This document shows positions 57,569 to 64,000 of a DNA stretch of 64,000 nt, in pieces. The notes beneath the pieces were generated by a model. That model was not told where the DNA came from and searched no databases. It saw only the letters and a program-made list of their open reading frames with translations. Made by a program: the position numbers and the translations under genes. Within the stretch, counting starts at the first letter, position 1; each line of letters opens with the position of its first letter. Source of the DNA: Herbaspirillum chlorophenolicum (GTDB lineage: Bacteria > Pseudomonadota > Gammaproteobacteria > Burkholderiales > Burkholderiaceae_D); contig NZ_LFLT01000014.1 of NCBI RefSeq assembly GCF_001189955.1, forward strand, positions 1-64,000, in the 5' to 3' direction.

Positions 57569-57670
57569 ATGAGGTTCCGGTAAAAATAAATAATAAGCCG
57601 GGGATAAGCCGGCGGATGAACATGTGCCGCGGCGGCTGGCGTGCGGCGGATTCCAATACTTGCGAGTCGC

Positions 57671-58195
57671 TTACGGCAGCATGCGCCTGAAGAGATTGTC
57701 GCGGTCGATGAACTGGTGCTTCAGCGCTGCCAGCACATGCAGGCAGAAGGCAGCCAGCATGGCCATGTTCAGCACATAGTGGACATCCTTGAGCAGCGGC
57801 TTGAGTTCCGGGCTGGGCGCCATCAGCACCGGCAACGGCACGATGCCCAGATAGACTACCGGCACGCCGGCCGACAGGCTGTAGAAATAACCGGAGAGCG
57901 GGACGGCAAACATGAGTACGTACAGGCTCGCATGCATCCAATGCGCCAAGGTCTGCTGCCATTGCGACATATGTGCAGGGTAAGCAGGCGCCTTATTGGT
58001 GAGGCGCCACAGCAACCGCAGGCAGGCCAGGGCCAGCACGGTCACGCCTATCCATTTGTGCCAGGAAAAGTACTTGAGCTTGGTCGGGGTCAGCCCAGGG
58101 ATATTGACCATGGTCAATCCCAGGCCAAAGGCGGAAACGATCAACAGGGCGATCAGCCAGTGCAGCAGCACGGCGGGTTTGGTGTAGCGGTCCAT
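57671..58195 (-). CDS. Cytochrome b561 family protein
   Basis: A 174-residue four-helix di-haem membrane protein (MDRYTKPAVLLHWLIALLIV; KYFSWHKWIGVTVLALACLR; TLAHWMHASLYVLMFAVPLS; DVHYVLNMAMLAAFCLHVLA). The paired histidines in helices 1 to 4 would bind the two haems. E. coli has the same pairing with YceI (yceJ-yceI). The ATG at 58195 is chosen from the conserved start; an earlier in-frame start is unsupported. It probably moves electrons from the quinone pool to a periplasmic partner. Confidence 0.92.
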   Translation of the reverse strand: MDRYTKPAVLLHWLIALLIVSAFGLGLTMVNIPGLTPTKLKYFSWHKWIGVTVLALACLRLLWRLTNKAPAYPAHMSQWQQTLAHWMHASLYVLMFAVPLSGYFYSLSAGVPVVYLGIVPLPVLMAPSPELKPLLKDVHYVLNMAMLAAFCLHVLAALKHQFIDRDNLFRRMLP

Positions 58196-58523
58196 AGCGT
58201 GTGAATTTTGTTGTTGCAGTTGGAACGGTGTGGCCTGAAATGGTTTCGTCACAGCAGGGATCCAGGCTGGGAATTGCGCGATGGAGGCGACGCGGCAAAC
58301 TCCTGGGTGCATTGCATCATGCCACTCTTTTGCCGATCGTGAGTATAAAGAGGTTCGCGACTTCACATTACTGGCAGAAATGGAATTTCACCCGTCCGAT
58401 TTTGCGAGTAATTCTTTGGTGAGAGCGCCGGAAAGAAGGTGAGGGAAACAAAAATGGCATGCAGGACGCACGCCATCAGGAGAGGTGGATTGCCTGCCTG
58501 GCGGCAGGCAATCCGGGTGAGGC
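58196..58523. other. Intergenic region between purB and the cytochrome b561 gene
   Basis: About 328 bases. It holds a perfect 12-bp inverted repeat (58487-58498 with 58503-58514, 4-base loop) nine bases past the purB stop, with no T-run on the minus strand. Promoter elements of the cytochrome gene must lie in the left half but were not placed. No gene is seen. Confidence 0.55.
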
Positions 58524-59951
<1,428 letters not shown>

Positions 59952-60073
59952 TCAACCCCGGAATCGCCTGAAGGCGGGATTTTACCATTTGCCGGCTATC
60001 CAGCCCCAGTTTTGCCGGTCTGTTGCTTTCCGGCAGGCGGGGCCTGGTCCCTGAATTTGTGCCGAAGGCCGAA

Positions 60074-60082
60074 TGCTATAAT
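60074..60082 (+). promoter_or_regulatory. Extended -10 promoter of the GST gene
   Basis: TGC followed by a perfect TATAAT, 27 bases before the start codon. TTGTGC at 60057-60062 is only 14 bases away, so the extended -10 is the main element. Confidence 0.55.
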
Positions 60083-60108
60083 CGCTGCGGATAATTACTC
60101 TAAAGACT

Positions 60109-60723
60109 ATGCTGAAACTCATTGGCTCTTACGGCAGTCCGTTCGTGCGCAAGGTGCGCGTCGTGATGGCTGAGAAAAAAGTCGACTACGAATTCATTTT
60201 GGAAGATGTCTGGAGTGCATCGACCACCATCCAGCAAAGCAACCCGCTGGGCAAGGTGCCTTGCCTGCTGATGGATGACGGCGGCGCCATGTTCGATTCG
60301 CGCGTGATCGTCGAATACCTCGATACCCTGACCCCGGTCGGCAAGCTGTTGCCGCCCAACGGCCGCGAGCGCGCCGAGATTAAGTGCTGGGAAGCGCTGG
60401 CCGATGGCCTGCTGGATGCCGCAGTGCTGGTGCGCCTGGAAAAGACCCAGCGCCCTACCAAGCAGCAGAGCCCGGAATGGATCAAGCGCCAGTGGAGCAA
60501 GGTGGAGGCATCCCTGAAAGCGATGGCCGATGGCCTGGGGGAAAAGCCGTTTTGCGTCGGCAACCACTATAGCCTGGCGGACGTCGCTGTCGGTTGCGCT
60601 CTGGGGTGGCTGGCTTTCCGTTTCCCCGATCTGGGATGGCGCGAAGAGTACCCGGAGCTGGTTCGCCTGTTCGACAAGGTGTCGGAACGGCAGTCATTCA
60701 GGGATACGGTGCCACAGGCCTGA
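60109..60723 (+). CDS. Glutathione S-transferase family protein
   Basis: A 204-residue GST. It starts MLKLIGSYGSPFVRKVRVVM with the usual Ser-Pro-Phe glutathione site, followed by NPLGKVPCLLMDDGGAMFDS (cis-Pro) and SRVIVEYLDTL. The C-terminal domain has FCVGNHYSLADVAVGCALGW. The length and motifs resemble YibF-like GSTs. A terminator follows. Confidence 0.94.
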   Translation: MLKLIGSYGSPFVRKVRVVMAEKKVDYEFILEDVWSASTTIQQSNPLGKVPCLLMDDGGAMFDSRVIVEYLDTLTPVGKLLPPNGRERAEIKCWEALADGLLDAAVLVRLEKTQRPTKQQSPEWIKRQWSKVEASLKAMADGLGEKPFCVGNHYSLADVAVGCALGWLAFRFPDLGWREEYPELVRLFDKVSERQSFRDTVPQA

Positions 60724-60755
60724 GTTTGGGTCGGTGCATGGGTGCCGATGGATGT

Positions 60756-60787
60756 AAAAAACGCGCTTCTCTGAAGCGCGTTTTTTT
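60756..60787. terminator. Bidirectional terminator between GST and bfr
   Basis: A perfect 8-bp stem (60762-60769 with 60773-60780), TCT loop, flanked by A6 and T7. It serves both converging genes. Confidence 0.95.
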
Positions 60788-60809
60788 GCAGCCGGACCAT
60801 CCGTAAGGC

Positions 60810-61289
60810 TTACTCGCTGGCCGGGGACATCTGGCTTTGCAGGTAGTTCTGGATGCCGACTTTCTCGATCAGGTCCAGCTGGGTTTCCAGCCAGTCGATG
60901 TGCTCTTCGGTATCGTCCAGAATCATCTGGAACAGTTCGCGGGAGACATAGTCGCCGTGCTGTTCACAGGTGGCGATGCCTTCCTTGACGGTCTTGTGCG
61001 CAGCCTTTTCCAGCTTCAGGTCGCACTCGATCATTTCCTTGGTGTTTTCACCGATCATCAGCTTGTGCAGCGCCTGCAGGTTGGGCAGGCCGTCCAGCAT
61101 CAGGATGCGGTCGATCAGCTTGTCCGCATGCTTCATTTCGCCGATCGATTCGGCGTATTCCTTCGCGCCGATCTTATCCAGGCCCCAGTGCTTGTACATG
61201 CGGGCATGCAGGAAATATTGGTTGATCGCGGTGAGCTCGTTTGTCAGTTGCGCATTGAGCAACTTGATGACAGCTGGATCGCCTTTCAT
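60810..61289 (-). CDS. bfr: Bacterioferritin
   Basis: A 159-residue haem-containing ferritin that stores iron as a 24-mer shell. Ferroxidase ligands Glu18, Glu51 and His54 and the haem ligand Met52 are in the expected places (AQLTNELTAINQYF and IGEMKHADKL). The ATG at 61289 has AGAGGT upstream; a longer frame is unsupported. It belongs to the iron block with bfd and tonB-exbBD. Confidence 0.97.
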   Translation of the reverse strand: MKGDPAVIKLLNAQLTNELTAINQYFLHARMYKHWGLDKIGAKEYAESIGEMKHADKLIDRILMLDGLPNLQALHKLMIGENTKEMIECDLKLEKAAHKTVKEGIATCEQHGDYVSRELFQMILDDTEEHIDWLETQLDLIEKVGIQNYLQSQMSPASE

Positions 61290-61410
61290 GGGAACCTCTG
61301 AATTCGTTAGTAGATGAAGAAGCCGCGTACAGAATCTGAGCAAATGCACAGCGGATGTGCGGCGGCAAGAACGGACGCATCATAGCGCAGGCCTTTTGTT
61401 TCTTCATCAT

Positions 61411-61438
61411 TAATTAGCGCGAATCATTCTTGTCATAA
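61411..61438 (-). promoter_or_regulatory. Candidate Fur-like operator upstream of bfr
   Basis: An AT-rich stretch reading GAATGATTCGCGCTAATTAA on the minus strand partly resembles Fur boxes (AATGATT half-site). The match is incomplete and only motif-level. The rest of 61290-61633 holds a terminator and no gene. Confidence 0.25.
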
Positions 61439-61547
61439 TTCTTCGTTGCTTTGCGCCAGGAGGCAGTTGAAGGGACATCCATTGTGAATGCAGATGCCGT
61501 TTCCCCGCGAGCCTGCTCGGCCGTTTGGCGCAATTTGCCCGGAGCAG

Positions 61548-61586
61548 AAAAAGCAAAGCCTCCGTCGCATAGCGAGGGAGGCTTTG
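61548..61586 (-). terminator. Terminator downstream of exbD
   Basis: A 10-bp stem (61554-61563 with 61577-61586) encloses a small TCGC-ATA-GCGA hairpin. On the minus strand CTTTTTC follows. It ends the tonB-exbB-exbD unit. Confidence 0.88.
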
Positions 61587-61633
61587 TTTGCATCGGGGAT
61601 GGCCAAGCTGTGGGCCATCCTGAACCGTGCGGC

Positions 61634-62050
61634 TTACTTCTTTTCCGGCTCTGTCACGAAACCGATCTTGGTCAGGCCGCCGGATTGCGCAGCGGACATG
61701 ACCTGGGCCACCTTTTCATATTGCGTGGTGCGTTCGGCGCGCAAGTGCAGCTCAGGTTGCGGTTGCTTTTGCGCAGCAGTGGCGATACGCATGCTCAGCT
61801 GATTGCTGTCGATCTTTTCTTCGTTCCAGAACACCTCGCCGGTCGCATCGATGGAGAGGTTGATGCTTTCCGGTTTGACTTCATCCGGCTGGCTGCTGGC
61901 CTTGGGCAGGTCGATCTTCACCGCATGGTTCATCACCGGGATGGTGATGATGAAGATGATCAGCAGCACCAGCATCACGTCGACCAGCGGCGTGGTGTTG
62001 ATCTCCGGATTGAAATCGTCGTCCGAATCGGACAGTGAACCCATGGCCAT
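61634..62050 (-). CDS. exbD: Biopolymer transport protein ExbD
   Basis: A 138-residue proton-channel subunit of the TonB system. One N-terminal helix (VDVMLVLLIIFIITIPVMNH, about residues 24-43) carries the essential Asp in the LVDVMLV segment, and a periplasmic domain follows. Its start overlaps the exbB stop by one base. Confidence 0.95.
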   Translation of the reverse strand: MAMGSLSDSDDDFNPEINTTPLVDVMLVLLIIFIITIPVMNHAVKIDLPKASSQPDEVKPESINLSIDATGEVFWNEEKIDSNQLSMRIATAAQKQPQPELHLRAERTTQYEKVAQVMSAAQSGGLTKIGFVTEPEKK

Positions 62051-62781
62051 TACGCTCTCCCGACAGCGGACAGTTTGGCCTTAGCGCTGTTTTTTTCCGA
62101 TTCTTCCGAAGCCGTGCGCGAACCGGTCACGAACAAGGCGTGCAGGTCGAAGCCGAACTTGTTCAGCTTGGCGATGATGGTCTTGTTGCCGCGCACCAGT
62201 GCGTTGTAGCCGAAGGTGGCGGGAATCGCCACGGCCAGGCCCAGCGCGGTCATGATCAGCGCTTCGCCGACGGGGCCGGCGACCTTGTCGATGCTGGCCT
62301 GGCCGGTGGTACCGATCGACACCAGCGCGTGGTAGATGCCCCAGACGGTGCCGAACAGGCCGACGAACGGCGCAGTCGAACCGACTGACGCCAGCACGGC
62401 CATGCCGGCCTGCAGCTTGCCGGAAGCTTCATCGATGGCCTGGCGCAGCGACAGGGTGACCCAGTCGCTGACCGACAATTGGTCGTGCAAGTGGCCCTTG
62501 TGGGCAGTGTGGTGGCTCATTGCAGTGACGCCAGCCTTGGCGACATCGGCGAACGGATTGTCGTCGCCCAGCGTGGCCACGCCTTCCGGCAGGCTGGTGG
62601 TATCCCAGAACTGATGGCCGGCGGCGTCCGATGCCTTGTTCAGGCGCAGCAGTTGGATCGCCTTGGTAACGATCACATACCAGGATGCAATCGACATGGC
62701 CAGCAACAGGACGGCGACGCCCTTGGTAACGAAATCCCCCTGAGCCCAAAGGCTTTCCAATCCGTACGGACTAACTTCCAT
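62050..62781 (-). CDS. exbB: Biopolymer transport protein ExbB
   Basis: A 243-residue inner-membrane protein with three helices (AVLLLAMSIASWYVIVTKAI; VLASVGSTAPFVGLFGTVWG; ALIMTALGLAVAIPATFGYN). With ExbD it uses the proton gradient to energise TonB. Coupled to exbD and 31 bases after the tonB frame. Confidence 0.95.
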   Translation of the reverse strand: MEVSPYGLESLWAQGDFVTKGVAVLLLAMSIASWYVIVTKAIQLLRLNKASDAAGHQFWDTTSLPEGVATLGDDNPFADVAKAGVTAMSHHTAHKGHLHDQLSVSDWVTLSLRQAIDEASGKLQAGMAVLASVGSTAPFVGLFGTVWGIYHALVSIGTTGQASIDKVAGPVGEALIMTALGLAVAIPATFGYNALVRGNKTIIAKLNKFGFDLHALFVTGSRTASEESEKNSAKAKLSAVGRA

Positions 62782-62812
62782 GATGACTTCCTTTGCTACT
62801 GTTTATGAATGT

Positions 62813-63516
62813 TTATGAATTTAATTTGAAAGCAATGCTGCCTGTGGTGGCAACGACGATGGCTTTGCCATCCTCGATATACGGCTTGTACACAGCGCGC
62901 ATGACAGCGCGGCGTGCTTCTTCGTCCAGCCGTGGATAGCCGGAAGACTTGATGATTTCAACCTTTTCGGCGCGGCCGCCGGTATTGACGGTCACCTTGA
63001 ACTGGACTACGCCTTCTTCGCCCATGCGTTTGGAGACGGCGGGGTAGTTCACTCGTGGCGGTTCAATGTATTCGATGCCGGAAGTGATTTGCTTGGGCAA
63101 GACCGGGCCAGGCGGCGCAGCCGGCGCCGGGGCGGGCGCGGCTGCTACCGGCGGTGAAGGTTCTGCCGGCTGCGGCGGTTGCGGGGGCGCAGTGATTGCA
63201 GTTGGCGCCGGTGCTTGTGTCACCGGGATCGGCGGTGGCGGTGTGATGTTTTTCTTGACGGTCTTGACGAGATCTTGGGAGGCGTCGGTTCAGCCTTGGG
63301 CGGTGCCGGCTCCGGCGCTTTTTCCGGAACGATGAAGGTGGCGATCACTTCTTTGGGAATCGAGCTGGCAACTTGATGAACCAGGCCGCTTTGCAGGGCC
63401 CAGAAAAAGGCGATGTGCAAAAGGATGATCAGCCCGAGAGGGCCGATTTTTCGTGCCTGGCGCACCAACGCGCTGGGGGAACTGCTACTCATAACAGGAG
63501 GCGAAATTGCGTTCAT
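62813..63516 (-). pseudogene. tonB: TonB energy-transducing protein, interrupted by a one-base frameshift
   Basis: Two adjoining frames together make one TonB. The first (63516-63220, 98 codons) has the membrane anchor IGPLGLIILLHIAFFWALQS and the start of the Pro/Glu region (PEPAPPKAEPTPPK). It then turns into non-TonB sequence. The second frame (to 62813) carries the Pro-rich spacer and the C-terminal domain (PRVNYPAVSKRMGEEGVVQF; YPRLDEEARRAVMRAVYKPY). Adding one base near 63271 restores a natural KDLVKTVKKNITPPPP run. Either a true mutation or a sequencing error; exbB and exbD downstream are intact. Confidence 0.85.
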
Positions 63517-63525
63517 GAATTTGAC

Positions 63526-63753
63526 TTACGCAGCCGCCATCGATGCATGGAACATGATGGGGCGCGCATGTTGATGTGTTTGGGAGGCGTTGTTGAGACA
63601 TTCGCGCAGGACGTGCTTGGCGCAAGAGTGACATTTGCCGCAGCAAGTGCCAACGCCGAGTTGCGTGCGCAACTCGGCCATGGACGTCAACCCTGCATCG
63701 ACTGCCTGGTGAATCTTGCCTTCTGAGACATTGTTACAAACACATACGATCAT
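63526..63753 (-). CDS. bfd: Bacterioferritin-associated ferredoxin
   Basis: A 75-residue [2Fe-2S] protein that reduces bacterioferritin to release iron. The ligands are Cys4 and Cys6 (MIVCVCNNVSEG) and Cys38 and Cys41 (GTCCGKCHSC). The C-terminal tail is slightly longer than usual. It lies 9 bases before the tonB start, on the same strand. Confidence 0.95.
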   Translation of the reverse strand: MIVCVCNNVSEGKIHQAVDAGLTSMAELRTQLGVGTCCGKCHSCAKHVLRECLNNASQTHQHARPIMFHASMAAA

Positions 63754-63783
63754 TGTACGCCTTGCCGCCTGCTGTATCAGGCT

Positions 63784-64000
63784 TTATGCGGATCGCGCTC
63801 CTGCGACGATACGCGTGAAGAATTTGAATTTTTCCGGCTGAGGCATCGTACGTTCCACTACATTGCCCCATTGTTCCGAAAGCTGCTGGCAAGTCGCCCG
63901 CAGTACCGGCGCCAGGTTGGGCAATTCCGCCAGGGCTTTCAGGTGACGCTCAATGACTGACGCCAGTTTGACGCAGCTTTGGGTTTCCTGATTGTTGTTG
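63784..64000 (-). CDS. Unknown protein, C-terminal part, cut by right window edge
   Basis: An open frame enters from the right edge and ends at TAA 63784-63786, giving at least 71 residues. The visible sequence (HLKALAELPNLAPVLRATCQ, then EKFKFFTRIVAGARSA) is helical and has even codon use, but no domain I recognise. It is upstream of bfd on the same strand. Confidence 0.6.
   Translation of the reverse strand, partial: NNNQETQSCVKLASVIERHLKALAELPNLAPVLRATCQQLSEQWGNVVERTMPQPEKFKFFTRIVAGARSA

Noticed and set aside
63241-63280. Programmed -1 frameshifting in tonB
   Set aside because: The A-run is too short and not placed as a classic slippery heptamer, and the sequence before it already departs from a TonB linker; a single-base deletion explains the data better.

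Overview
The window reads as a chromosomal segment of a high-GC betaproteobacterium of the order Burkholderiales. The best guess is an Oxalobacteraceae member close to Herbaspirillum. This rests on gene order (recA-recX-sucC-sucD-terC; pgk-pyk-fba-purC-purE-purK-tsaC), the PHA depolymerase, the style of the TonB/ExbBD and Bfr/Bfd iron genes, and GC-rich codon use. It is a family-level inference without database support. No rRNA, tRNA, insertion sequence, prophage or CRISPR array was seen.

Layout. 1-2.3 kb: an AI-2E family permease (cut by the left edge) divergent from purM. 2.3-16 kb: the most unusual part, two loci of one poorly understood system. Locus 1 (2332-5775, minus) encodes an Anbu proteasome-like peptidase, an alpha-E protein and a circularly permuted ATP-grasp ligase. 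Locus 2 (8965-15946, plus) encodes a transglutaminase-DUF2126 protein, an ATP-grasp/alpha-E fusion and a second transglutaminase. A cupin, a GST-like protein and an intracellular PHA depolymerase lie between them. 16-22.5 kb: a chemoreceptor, then a sodium/solute symporter pair with its two-component system. 22.8-25.2 kb: a small secreted protein, a Tim44-like protein and an OsmC peroxidase. 25.2-28.3 kb: a sulfonate/nitrate-type ABC importer lacking its ATPase. 28.4-30.6 kb: a soluble kinase plus a REC-TPR regulator. 30.9-36.3 kb: SOS-controlled recA, recX, sucCD and terC. 36.5-43.9 kb: a type IV pilin, moaC, a BepA-like protease, a YheT hydrolase, small enzymes, ilvE and azlCD. 44-51.7 kb: glycolysis (pgk, pyk, fba) running into purine synthesis (purC, purE, purK) and tsaC. 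52-60 kb: ompW, a flavin reductase, msrA, cfa, pdxH, cytochrome b561 with two YceI proteins, and purB. 60-64 kb: a GST, bfr, exbD-exbB-tonB, bfd and a truncated gene.

How the genes work together. Most of the window is housekeeping: purine synthesis is spread over three places (purM, purCEK, purB), lower glycolysis is clustered, and the right end is an iron storage and TonB energy-transduction block. The tonB frame is broken by an apparent one-base deletion. The Anbu/amidoligase loci are predicted to make, attach or remove an unknown peptide-like product: ATP-dependent amide ligation by ATP-grasp and DUF2126, amide chemistry by transglutaminase-fold enzymes, and a self-compartmentalising peptidase. 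In the locus 2 fusion the nucleotide-binding elements look degenerate compared with locus 1. Other points worth following are a structured untranslated stretch before sucC, an EF-hand-like loop in the symporter and a perfect LexA box at recA.
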